This document shows positions 12,081 through 22,727 of a stretch of 64,000 bases of DNA, in pieces. The position numbers and the translations under genes were made by a program. The DNA comes from Astragalus membranaceus (Eukaryota > Streptophyta > Magnoliopsida > Fabales > Fabaceae), in the NCBI GenBank assembly GCA_039519185.1, contig CM076851.1, positions 95,849,531 through 95,913,530 of the forward strand. Direction: 5' to 3'. The notes beneath the pieces are model-generated. The model searched no databases and was not told the origin of the DNA. It worked only from the letters and a program-made list of their open reading frames with translations. Each line of letters starts with the position of its first letter. Position 1 is the stretch's first letter.

Positions 12081-12405
12081 TCGTCATTAAACACCAATCG
12101 CGCCGTTGCCGATTAGGTTGTTAATGATGATATTGTTTTCAAAAGGAGTTAGAAGCGAGACCATTCTAACCGTTGTTGTTCGGTCTTCGCAAAAACTCTA
12201 TCCCATTTTCGAAAACTTATTCATTTCTCAAAAATAAACCAGTTGTCATTAAACACCAATCGCGCCGTTGCCGTTTAGGTCATTAATTATGATTTCATTT
12301 TCAAAAGAGTTAGTAGTGAGGCCATTCTAACCGTTGTTGTTCGGTCTTCACAAACGCTCACCCAATTGCGAAAAACCTCTTAAGCCGTTTTCAAAACCAA
12401 CTCCA
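12081..12405 (+). repeat. Two ~163-bp repeat units in the Ogre LTR
   Basis: TCATTAAACACCAATCGCGC occurs at about 12084 and 12246. Each is followed by a similar stretch ending ACCGTTGTTGTTCGGTCTTC. The 3' LTR carries the same pair near 42434 and 42596. Confidence 0.8.
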
Positions 12406-13290
12406 CGAGAACTACGTCGCTTTGATCCCTCTTCCAGTGAGGGTACGTAGGAGCGGGGTCCTGTCCCGTCAAGCACACTCTTAAAAAAATCTTTTTTTAG
12501 CCCCGATTTACAAAGATAAACCGAGAACTATGTAGCTTTGATCCCTCTTCCAGTGAGGGTACGTAGGAGCGAGGTCCTGTCCTGTCAAGCACACTTTTAA
12601 AAAATCTTTGTTTTATCCTGATTTTCAAAGATAACCCGAGAACTACGAAGCTTTGATCCCTCTTCCAGTGAGGGTACGTAGGAACAGGGTCCTGTCCCGT
12701 CAAGCACACTCTAAAAAAATCTTTGTTTTATCCTGATTTTCAAAGATAACCCGAGAACTACGTAGCTTTGATCCCTCTTCCAGTGAGGGTACGTAGGAAC
12801 GGGGTCCTGTCCTGTCAAGCACACTTTTAAAAAAACTTTGTTTTGTTCCCGAGAACTACGTAGCTTTGATCCCTCTTCCAGTGAGGGTACGTAGGAACGG
12901 GGTCCTGTCCTGTCAAGCACACTTTTAAAAAAACTTTGTTTTGTTCCCAAGAACTACGTAGCTTTGATCCCTCTTCCAGTGTGGGTACGTAGGAACGGGG
13001 TCCTGTCCTGTCAAGCACACTTTTAAAAAAACTTTGTTTTGTTCCCGAGATCTACGTAGCTTTGATCCCTCTTCCAGTGAGGGTACGTAGGAGCGGGGTC
13101 CTGTCCCGTCAAGCACACTTTTAAAAAATCTTTGTTTTGTCCTGATTTTCAAAGATAACAACCGAGAACTACGTAGCTTTGATCCCTCTTCCAGTGAGGG
13201 TACGTAGGAGCGGGGTCCTGTCCCGTCAAGCACACTCTTAAAAAATCTTTGTTTTGTCCTGATTTTCAAAGATACCAAAAATATCTCTTT
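12406..13290 (+). repeat. Run of eight hairpin units in the Ogre R-U5 leader
   Basis: Eight units start near 12411, 12537, 12642, 12757, 12855, 12953, 13051 and 13167 (98-126 bp apart). Each has the core CTACGTA, 8 bases, CCCTC, 7 bases, GAGGGTACGTAG, so each can fold into a hairpin with a 5-bp inner and a 7-bp outer stem. For example, in unit 4 the outer arms are 12758-12764 and 12790-12796, and the inner arms 12773-12777 and 12785-12789. After each hairpin comes GGGTCCTGTCC(C/T)GTC and a T-rich spacer. The array lies downstream of the TATA box and just before the PBS, so it should be transcribed. Confidence 0.85.
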
Positions 13291-13613
13291 CCCCCTCGTT
13301 TTCAATAAAACAAACTCCTAAAGAAAAGAAAAGAAGTAGAATAAAATGCTTTCAAACTCGAACTTTTGTCCAAACCACGCATCAAGTTAATGGTTCCCTT
13401 TCGGTAGAAAGGAGGTGCGGGGTGCTAACACCTTCCCCGTACCTAACCGACCCCCGAACCTACATCTCTGCGTTTTCAAAAGACCATCCGCCTTGTCTAA
13501 AAGACCTTTTTTTCAATGTTTTGGTCTTAAAATTAAAATATTGGTGGCGGCTTCAAACTTTTTCCACGTTGTCAAACGAAAAGTCCCAAACCGGATTTTT
13601 CGGGCGCAACAGC

Positions 13614-13631
13614 TGGCGACTCCACTGGGGA
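13614..13631 (+). other. Primer binding site (tRNA-Arg) of the Ogre-like element
   Basis: TGGCGACTCCACTGGGGA begins two bases after the LTR end. It is complementary to the CCA end of a plant tRNA-Arg, allowing one mismatch from memory. tRNA-Arg priming is known for Ogre elements. Confidence 0.75.
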
Positions 13632-15070
13632 CCATTTTTTTTTTTTAAAAAAGACGAGGGTCAAGCCTAGTTAACTTTGATGTGTGGTTTTAAAATTAAT
13701 TGAGTTGAAAGCTTTGTTTTACTTCTTTTATATTTGTTCACAATGCCGTGTTCATGCATTCCTCAATTCCCATGTCCCCTATTCTCTGCTCCCTTTCTTA
13801 AGGTAAAAACATGCATTTCCTCCCATTCTATTATGATCCCTTCTTCTCCGCTCCCTTTCTTGAGGTAAGCAGTGCATATGACTGTTGCTGAAACCTAGGT
13901 TGGATTATTGGTATTGTGATATTGAACCCTAGGGTAGACGACATGTTATTGCCTGCTATTGTTTGGACTGTTCTGGGTTTTCCTTTGCAGGTGGGGTATA
14001 TGTGGGTAGTTTTAGGCGGTATGCCCTTGCTGCACACACTCACACCTTATGCTTACTATGCTTTGAGAGGGGCCTAAAACCCAAGGTCTGACAAAACTTA
14101 GGAGAGTGGAAACGAGAAGTGACTGGCAATTGGACCGTTGTCCTTCCGACTCTCACGAAAGTTTCAGCCAGAGTATGCTCTTTCATGATGCCTCACACCA
14201 GATGGCGTTCCATCGTTGTGGGTGCTATTGTGAAAGAGAATTAGCTCTGGTAACCTGGTGAGGAAGTGACTAGAACCCGCATGGGAGGAACATTTGAGTT
14301 GTCCTAGAACTTAAGTCCCCACCTTCGTAGGACACAAGGGGCATACCAAATTGTGTGCTGCATGGTAATATAGACATGTTTTCAAAAAAAGAGTAGGAGG
14401 TTTTTCAAATAAAAAGTAGAGAAAGAGCTGCCGTTGTAGCCTTTCTTCTGCCGGTCCGTACGAAGTGACATATGGCCCACTCTTTTCAAAAAAGCGAGAA
14501 CGAGCTGCCGTTGTAGCCTTTCTCTTGCTTGGTCCATATGAAACCACGTACGGCCCGCATTTTTCAAAAAAAAAAACTTGAACTAATGCCAATAAAGGCT
14601 TTGCCCTAATCTGCATATGCATAAAACATCATCATCATTTTGCATGCATCCTCGCATTGCATCCAACATAAGCTTTTACAGCTCATGCATGCATCCTTGC
14701 ATTTCATCAAAGTTTGTTTGCCGAGAATCCCAAAGTGACAAAGAATCTTGCCATAGGTACAGTATGGAATCAAGAAGTGAGACAATGCACCCCCCGAGAT
14801 ATCCGGTTGAATGTATGGGGCGTGTTTGTTTCATTTGTTGATTCCACTCTTGTTATGTTCTAAACAAATCAAAATTCACTGTTAAATCTATGGCAAGATA
14901 TGACACGTTGGGGTTCACGGCATAAGACAAACTAAAACTAACACTCATCTGCATTGCACGCATTGCATTCAATAATTTGCTCCTTCACTTAATAAAAGGT
15001 TCTACCAACAGAAGCGAGAGGCAAGCTGGTTCTCCGCCACCGATACTTCACCCGATTACAAGCCAAGCTG
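13632..15070 (+). other. Untranslated leader between PBS and gag of the Ogre
   Basis: I see no convincing protein here, so an Ogre-type ORF1 upstream of gag is absent or unrecognisable. A ~77-bp tandem duplication is visible: GAGCTGCCGTTGTAGCCTTT occurs at 14425 and 14502, each followed by a similar GTACG/TATGGCCC stretch. Short TGCATCCTTGCAT repeats occur at about 14640-14705. Confidence 0.6.
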
Positions 15071-16488
15071 ATGGCTGATCCTCAAGGGCATCCAGAGATT
15101 GAAACTGAAAGTAACCCAGAACATGAAGATTTGGGCGTACAAATTCTGAATCCTGAGCAGCTGGCTCAGGAGAGCCAAGTGCTTAAGGATACGGTTGGGG
15201 CAATGGAGGCCCGGGTGCATGAGATGATGGTCATGCTGCAAAGTTTAAAGAGTGGGACAGCTGCTGAAGGTGTCGCCGTCGTGGGTCCAAATGGTGTCAC
15301 TTCTTCCGTTCCTCCTCCAATATCAGCCACAGTTCCTCCGGGATCCGGGGTCAGTCATCCCGTCTTTGCTTCAGGAATGAATGGGCCGAATCAATACACT
15401 TCACAAAGATATCCTTGGGGTATGCCTGCTGGGTACATGCCGCGAACTGTTGGACCTATCCCCGTCAGTATGGTTGCGCCTAATCAGGTCACTGCCGCCG
15501 TGTCCAGGGGAGCTGCCGGAGGACCGCAGATCCAAACTCCTGGTCCTCATGCCGTGCTCAGTCCTACTCCGGGGCTTGCAGTACACCCTCACAATGTTCC
15601 TCAGCCTGGAGGGTATTATTACAGTATGGGGAGTCACCCCCAAGGACATATGTTTGAGGGATCACAGCCAAATGACCCGATTCGTGCACTTGAAGAAAGA
15701 GTAAAGGCAATGGAGGGTGTTGGTGTCAGAGCCAAGGAAGCTCGTGAGCTGTGTTTAGTCCCAGATTTGGATTTGCCACCAAACTTCAAAGCTCCCAAAG
15801 TGGACAAATACAGAGGAACAGGCTGTCCGGAGAGCCATGTTACGATGTTTGTCTGAAAAATGGGTCCTTACGCCAATGATGACAAACTGCTGATTTACTG
15901 CTTTCAAAACAGTTTGGCTGGAGCTCCTCTAGATTGGTACATGAAACGGCAATCCTCTGAAATTCGTTGTTGGAAAGATTTGTGCGAAGCATTCATGAGA
16001 CAATATAAGTATAACATGGACATGGCTCCGGACAGGTCGCAATTGCAACACATGAGTAAGGGCGAAAGGGAGACTTTCAAAGAATATGCCCAGAAATGGC
16101 GAAGCCTAGCCGCCCAGGTCCAACCTCCTTTGACTGAAAAAAAAATGGTGTGCACGTTCTTGGAAACTCTGCCAGCAATTTACTATGACCGGCTGATTAC
16201 AAGTGTTTCAACTAGCTTCAACTAGCTTCTCCGACTTGAGCATGCTCTCCGAAGTGGGAAGATTTCGAATCACCTCAGTAATGCAGGAAGCTCTGGTGGT
16301 TCAAGCAATCAGAAGAAGCCTCACTCCCATTTCCCGAAGAAGAAAGAAGGGGAAACAAATGTAATCTCGGGAGGAAGTTCATCCTTTGGTACCCCTCCAC
16401 CACAAACTGTTCCATTTTCTGCTCCTGTGCCATCCCAGCAAGGCGGTGACAGTCACAGGGCTCAAGGTTATCAGTACAAGAAACGGAC
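15071..16488 (+). pseudogene. Ogre gag, N-terminal and capsid part, with two stops
   Basis: The frame starts with ATG at 15071. An acidic N-terminus and a coiled-coil-like stretch (about residues 25-60) are followed by a Pro/Gly-rich linker. The retrotransposon gag capsid domain then contains PPNFKAPKVDKYRGTG, LIYCFQNSLAGAPLDWYM and MSKGERETFKEYAQKW. Stops interrupt the frame at 15854-15856 (TGA where relatives have Arg, fitting CGA to TGA) and at 16223-16225 (TAG, in a local 10-base repeat TTCAACTAGC). No net frameshift is needed: the frame continues to 16488, where the Tekay-like element sits, and resumes at 25206. Gag would form the virus-like particle that packages element RNA. Confidence 0.85.
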
Positions 16489-18963
16489 TGTAACACCCCG
16501 GTATTTTTATTGAGTAAAAATACCCAAGTGTACCATCATAAAATAATCAGAGATATTTTTCCTGTTTTAGATATTGAACATAAATAAAAACAACTCATAA
16601 CTTAGAGTCCAATATCCAAATACCAAGAAATAGCGGAAACGATTTTACAACTTTTACTGATACAAGTTATACAATCGAAAATACAAAAATCTCGAGGGAA
16701 AGACAATAACAATGAAAACTAAGTCTTCACCGTCTTCATATGCACACAACCTAGTTGTGCTTCTTCACCTTTTCTTTTTCCCCCTGCTTCTCTGTAAAAC
16801 CACAAAATATAAACAGTGAGATACAATCTCAGTGAGTTCTACCGAGACCCCTACTAACGCTCTCGGTTCATTTAAAACGTTTTATTATGATTCGACACAA
16901 CACCGACCGCAATCCGCTTGCTAATCTCGGTGGACCATACAATAAGGCTTCGATCTAGTAAGACACCGGCTGCAATCTTTTTGCGTCTCCCGATGAACTA
17001 GCATCCTAGGCCCTTCTACGTAACACCGGCTGCAGCACATCTGCGTCTCCCGGTATTCATAGTACAATACTTTTAACATAACACCGGCTGCAGCACATCT
17101 GCGTCTCCCGGCGAACCCCTATCCAATAACAGTTCCGCTATTGGCCTCAGAGCCTAGGGTAAGGGATCATGACTTCCCCGCCTAGTATGTTAACATGGGT
17201 CGTCACCCAAACTCGATATAATATATATATCTATAATAGTATGAACATTTAGTTCATTTACATTCAGACCAATAATTGAACATAACACCCGCATCGGGCC
17301 GTTTCCCATAGTCGATATAATTTATATATCGTGAATCGTAGACCGGTTTAGACAATAAATAATAATCGTCCCGCGTCAGTTATACCGTATCACGTAGGAC
17401 TCATAGTCCGCTTTATTATTAATAAAACATATGTTCGCACACGAGTACTATTATTCGGTTTTTCGAAATAGTTTAGAACTTTAAAAACAGTCCATTATGC
17501 CATTTAATTTATTTAAATAGATAGATCTTTGAATAAGCTTTCCAACGCCCCTGAGAACACCTCAATCGGGTTCCCGGATCAAAAGTTATTGCGAAACGAA
17601 AAACAGTGTTTGGTTGCTGAAAATTCTGCCAACTGGCGCGCGAGTGGCGCGTGGCGCGCAAACGGCGCGCGAGTTGACAGTCAAGTTCTGTCCAGTGGCG
17701 CGCGAGTGGCGCGCGGCGCGCAAACGGCGCGTGGACGGGCAGAAAGGGGGCCTGTCAAGTGCAGATTTTGGCGGTTTCGCCCGAAAATCGCGATTCCGCT
17801 TAATTCCGATTCTCGTTCCGATTTAAAACAGTTTTCACAACCATAAAAACAGTTCCAATCAAAGTCACACAATCAATCAAATCAATCAAGAACTCAATCA
17901 AAACGGATTTTATCAAAAACGACATATTTTCCAATTAACGGTTTTTAGTCAAAATCTTTCGAAATCAAATCACCGAAAATTCCATTTCAACGCGACACAA
18001 CTCGAGACTCGCTCCGATCGATTCCTAATCCGAAACAGACAATATCCAGAAATATTCCAGTCCAGCGAAAGCGATAAAACAGTTAATTAATTAATTCGAA
18101 ACATAAAATCCTAAACGTGAGTAGAACTCACCTTTGACGCGTGATCCACGATCGAGCCGAAATCACCGAGTAACCACACGAACATTCCCCGCTCCGGCGA
18201 CACCCAATCCGCTTCCAAAGCTTCCCACTCGATCACGAAACCGCTTTTTGACCGAAATACCGATTTCCCGAAATTCTTCATGAACACTATTCATCATCTT
18301 CTCCAACCTCAAGTCACTATTCACAAAACCCCAATTTGCTCCCTAAACCCTTGATTCTTCACAAACTCCAAATCGGACTTCAATATTTGCGCTATCCACC
18401 TTGAGCTCGCTCCCAAACACCATCCAAAGCTTCCCTTTGAGCTTGAACAACAAAACCTCCACTTTTCTCCAAATTTCGAAAATGGTGGATTTGAGGAGAG
18501 TGAGTTGATGATGAAGATTTTGGTACCAATACGAAGAGGAAGTAGCGCTGAACATTTTTCGTGTTGGAAGGAAGTCGTTTTGATGAACCGAACCCTTCCC
18601 TTTTTCTCCTTCTTCCTCCCCACCCTTTCTTTCTCTTTTCTCTCCTTTTCTCTCTTTTCTTCTCTATGTTTCTCGTTCTCAGTTTCTTTCTTTCTTTCAA
18701 TTTCTTTCTTTCTTTTTCTTTTCTTTTCACGTGCACACACATATATTTATTTAATATATAATTGGTAACGTGGTCAAATTACCACATTGATCTAAATCTC
18801 CTATTTCGATTCCGAAACTTCCTTGGTCCGTATTATCCGGTTAACGATCCGATGACAACCAATAAATAATTTTTGCACTCAGTAAATTTACCAGTTAAGT
18901 ACTAAATTGGTTTAATTGGGTTAACACCCAAATAATTCCATTAATTATTTTGCGGATGTTACA
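16489..18963 (-). repeat. 3' LTR (element orientation) of the nested Tekay-like element
   Basis: It runs from TGTAACACCCCGG to GCGGATGTTACA on the plus strand. It contains repeated motifs of the type CACCGGCTGCAGCACATCTGCGTCTCCCGG (about 16960-17110), a GGCGC-rich island, and an A/G-rich microsatellite on the minus strand (about 18590-18730). The lysine/arginine-rich open frames over that microsatellite are not genes. Confidence 0.9.
17632..17752 (-). repeat. GGCGC-rich island, two ~67-bp units
   Basis: GGCGCGCGAGTGGCGCG is followed by GGCGCGCAAACGGCGCG, and the pair occurs twice (about 17634-17672 and 17696-17735). The other LTR carries the same island at about 23873-23992. It is strikingly GC-rich within an AT-rich LTR and full of self-complementary GCGCGC/GGCGCC-type words. 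Confidence 0.8.
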
Positions 18964-19949
18964 TTCTCCCCAACTTAAAAGAATTTTGTCCCCAAAATTT
19001 CGTCAAGTCTTTCATTTGACTAACCGAGAACAGATATTCTCAGAAAGGTCCAAATTTGCTGGAAAACATTCTTGAATTCACGAAATGAGTGTAGAAAATC
19101 TTCCCAAGTTGGCACATCAATCTCCAAGTATGATCCACTACTACCTTGATACGAACTCTCTGGTCACGCATCTATACGAGAAACTCATCATTTGCCTACA
19201 TCGCCTCGGCATCGCGTTTGAAAACACTTCTGAAGCTTCATTCTAGTTATCCCAGCTTGCTCCCTAACCTTGATTAATCTAAATCAAAGGGTTTAATACA
19301 AGACACTTGATAGACATACAGGTTGAAAACGAGATCCACAAACTGGTACTCCTCGGCAAAGGTAAAAACAAACACAATTTCTTCGAAGGGAATAAACACG
19401 TTCTCAACAAACCTTCTAAAATCCATAACAGTTCTCGTACACACCGACAATGTGACGGAAAGTCACTGGTGAAACTTCTTGGCTCATCCCCAAGATTTCG
19501 AGATAGAACTCTTCAAAAGATGGAATGAGGATTTACCAGAAACGTTTATCTTAAACGTAGAAGTAACCCGTGGGAACATCAATTAATTTCGGAAGTAATG
19601 AAAATCACATCAGTTGTTCTTCAAACAACTATCAAACAGAACTCAGAGCTCCTCTCCGAATTACTCAATAGCGTTGAGAGCTTCCCCTCAACCTAAGTAA
19701 TCCTCCAAGGATTTTTCCTCCTCAATCATATTCTATTAGCCTCTTGATTCGTTCCCAAAATTAACTTTAGCATGCGGGTTTTCACAAAAACGATTTTTCA
19801 AAACTATTACACCGTACGCCAAGCTTCACTTCGGAAATTTCAGTCACTTACATATTCGTATTCACGTTTGACTTGTTAAACGGAATTACTTATTACAATC
19901 TCATTGTTAACCTTCACAATAAGAGATTAACAAACTAATACCTTGCCAC
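18964..19949 (-). other. Decayed 3' internal region of the nested Tekay-like element
   Basis: The minus strand should encode most of the integrase and its C-terminus here. I only see scattered similarity, including a GACAAAATTC end motif next to the polypurine tract at about 18964-19010. No long frame remains. Confidence 0.5.
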
Positions 19950-20258
19950 TCATACATCTGCTTTATATTCTGTACACCCAGGAACAGAATATAAACTTCG
20001 GTGTGCTTCCTCTAACACTTGCCTTTTTATTGATCTCATCATCGGCCGCACAGATTCTACCGTTGAAACAACTGACTCCATCACTATCCATGGTAAAATC
20101 TGGAAATACCTTTGTGATTGTAGTTCCACATCAACTTCCTGTGCTAAGCGTATAGAATCCCTTAGGGAACTAGAGATCCTCATATGGCTCAACACTAACC
20201 GGATTCTCCTTGATCTTGAACTCAGATTTAAGTCTCTATCAGACTCTAATAATTCCAT
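19950..20258 (-). pseudogene. Tekay-like integrase N-terminus remnant
   Basis: The minus strand encodes KRQVLEEAHRSLYSVPGCTE, resembling the LEEAHxSxYSxHPGxTKM segment at the start of Tekay integrases. The His residue before Pro is missing and the downstream part is lost. Confidence 0.5.
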
Positions 20259-20280
20259 CTAATGCATCATAATACTGCCG

Positions 20281-21475
20281 TGTGTAGCGATTTCCTATTA
20301 CTCGCATCAGCTACAACATTGGAATTTCCTGGATGATACTTCAACCCGAAGTCATAATCCTTCAGAAATTCTACACACTTCTCTGCCTGCTATTCAGTTC
20401 TTTCTGATCAACAGATACCTTAAACTCTTGCGATCACTAGAGACTTCGAAGCGAGACCCATACAGGTAACGTCTCCAAATCTTCAGTGCATACACAATAG
20501 CTATTAACTCCAATTCCTGAGTTGGATAATTCTCTTCACGAGACCTCAATTGTCTGAACGCCTAAGCTACCACTTGTTGATCTTTGCATTAGGATACATC
20601 CTAAACCCTTCCCTGAAGCGTCATCGAAAATTTAAAATTCTAATGACGGATCCGGAAGAATCAGGATTGGAGCAGAAGTCAATCTAACCTTCAATTCTTG
20701 AAAACATTCTCCACAATCAGCATCCCACGTAAACAGATAACCCTTACGAGTTAACCGAGTAAGTGGAAAACTAACTGTGAGAACCCTTGAACAAATCTCT
20801 TATAGTAACCGGCTAGATCCAGAAACTTTTGATCTCTGCGACTGACGTCGGTCACTCCCATTCAACACCGCTTCCTTCTCACTGGGACCTACAGAAATTC
20901 CCGACTTGGGGAATCACATGTCCCAAAGACTTTACCTCTGACGCCCAAAAATCACACTTCGAAGGTTTCAAGTACAACTCCTTTTCTCGGAGTACACTCA
21001 GAACAATGAGGAGATGTTGGACATGTTCCTCAATGGTCTTCGAGCACATCAAGATATCATCGATGAAAACGACTTCAAACTGATCCTGATAAGAATGAAA
21101 AACTCGGTTCCTGAAATCCACGAATACCGCCGGGGCATTAGGTAGACCGAAAGGCATCACTACTAACTCGTAATGTCCATACCTAGTACGGAAAGCTGTC
21201 TTCGGAATATCTAAGGCTCTAACTTTTATTTGATGACATCCTGACCTCAGGTCGATTTTTAGAAAACACAGCAGCGCCTCAAATTGTTCAAGCAATTCGT
21301 CTATCCTTGGTAAGGGATATTTATTCTTGATCGCCACTTTGTTGAGTTGTCGATAATCAATGCACGATCTCATGCTATCATTTTTCCTTTCGACTAACCA
21401 CACCAGAGCACTCCTTAGAGAAGCACTCGGTCGACAGAATTTCTTTAACATCGACTCTTCAAGTTGAGACTCCAT
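20281..21475 (-). pseudogene. Tekay-like reverse transcriptase and RNase H remnant
   Basis: From 21475 down, the minus strand encodes SCIDYRQLNKVAIKNKYPLP and RIDELLEQFEAL. It continues with KTAFRTRYGHYELVVMPFGL, then the active-site region VVFIDDILMCSKT (FIDD for the usual YIDD/FIDD) and LGHVI. Below 20879 the RNase H part continues with shifts and stops. The first motif differs from Tat elements (SCIDYRQLN versus CVDYRDLN), which supports a different lineage. Confidence 0.8.
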
Positions 21476-21831
21476 TTCCTTGAATTCTCAAGAAACCTTC
21501 AATAAGAAACAATAGATATTGATCCCGTGCCAGGAACCAATTCTACAGTAAACTCTACCTCTCGCTCTGGAGGTTCAGAAGAAACTTCATCGTGAAAACA
21601 TCCAGAAAGTCATTCACGACCTGAACGTTCGCCAAATCTAAACTAGTTTCAGAATTTGTCCTAGACAATTCAACTGATTCTGAAGAGGAACTGATAGTTG
21701 ATTGCAACATGATTTGCAGTCATCCAATTCATACCCAAAATGGTGTCCACACTTCTCGTAGACAAACAATAAATTCTACAATGAAATTTCTGCCTCCTAT
21801 AACAATTGGACAATTCTATACAAAGATTATG

Positions 21832-22020
21832 TCTGGACACGACCCTTAGCAGCAGTTAAAACGATTATCGGCTCGGATAGCGAAGGCATTGCCAATCCCA
21901 GCCGATCTACACATGCTTGTGCTATAACACAATGGGTTGCACCCGAATCGTATAATATACTGACGGAGTTATTGAAAACTGATTCCATACCCCTCAGTAA
22001 CTTGTCAGCAGTTGTAACTG
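21832..22020 (-). pseudogene. Tekay-like protease remnant
   Basis: The minus strand encodes ILYDSGATHCVIAQACVDRL, the aspartic protease active site DSGA (21932-21949), followed by a stop-containing stretch. Protease would cut the Gag-Pol polyprotein. Confidence 0.7.
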
Positions 22021-22045
22021 TCTAAGCATCTAGAGTGTTGACTCG

Positions 22046-22423
22046 TCATAGCCTTGGAGCTGCTTGTAACTCCTTGGAACTCTTCCTTGCAGGACACCTA
22101 TTTGCATAGTGACCTTCTTCATCATAATAATAGCATCGATTAGGTCCTCGCTTGCAATCACCACTGTGAGGCTCTCCACAGTTAGAACATCTTCTAACCT
22201 TTGAAGAATCAAAGAATTGCACCTGCTTTTCCTTTGATGAAATTATCTTAGGACTTTGCATTCGGAGTTGATAATTCAACTTCCTTCTTTCCTTTCCCAT
22301 ATTTCTTATGAGATCATCCTTGGCGACATAGGCTGATTGCACTAAGGCAACATAATTGGTAATAGTATAAGAACTGAGACCATAAATCATAAAAGCACTT
22401 ATGCCCGTCTTATACTTCTGCAT
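22046..22423 (-). pseudogene. Tekay-like gag, nucleocapsid part
   Basis: The minus-strand frame contains RRCSNCGEPHSGDC and a second knuckle RCYYYDEEGHYANRCP. In the second knuckle the expected Cys is Tyr, so zinc binding would be impaired. The capsid part upstream is truncated near the 22728 LTR. Confidence 0.7.
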
Positions 22424-22713
22424 TCTCCATTCGTCATCCGAAGCTTACTTTACCACTTGGTAAAACTGAGACAACTTTTCAAACTTAGCGGTGTTTTCTT
22501 CCACCGTCATGTCACCTTTCCTGAGGATGCACCTGCTGAAGATTCCGGTTTTGGTCGAGGACTACGTCTTGATCATCCAGTCATAATTCCGCTTATGATG
22601 CACTAAGTATTAAGTTGATCAGGCTCAATGTCTCTTAGCATCACAAGTGTAATTACAAAAAGGACTAACAAGGAATCGACTCAACCCTAAACTAAGTCCG
22701 ACTAGGTCGAACT

Positions 22714-22727
22714 GCTCTGATACCAAC
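22714..22727 (-). other. PBS (tRNA-iMet) of the nested Tekay-like element
   Basis: The minus strand reads TTGGTATCAGAGC immediately after the LTR end at 22728. This is the standard initiator-methionine tRNA primer site of plant chromoviruses. Confidence 0.85.

Larger units (their letters stand above)
9033..13611 (+). repeat. 5' LTR of the Ogre-like element
   Basis: This is a 4579-bp LTR, nearly identical to 39366-43961. It contains a pyrimidine microsatellite, a TATA box at 10152, a long AT-rich transcribed part (about 10.2-12.0 kb), a ~163-bp duplication and a run of eight hairpin units before the end. It has no believable protein: an open frame at 11180-11662 is AT-rich and only reflects low-complexity leader sequence. 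Confidence 0.92.

Noticed and set aside
12406..13290. CRISPR-like regular repeat array
   Set aside because: The repeats are longer than the spacers, the spacers are themselves related, and the array lies in a plant LTR and recurs in the other LTR.
18321..18770. Lys/Arg/Glu-rich or Phe/Ser-rich small proteins
   Set aside because: They are readings of an A/G- or T/C-rich microsatellite in the Tekay-like LTR, repeated at 24560-25005.
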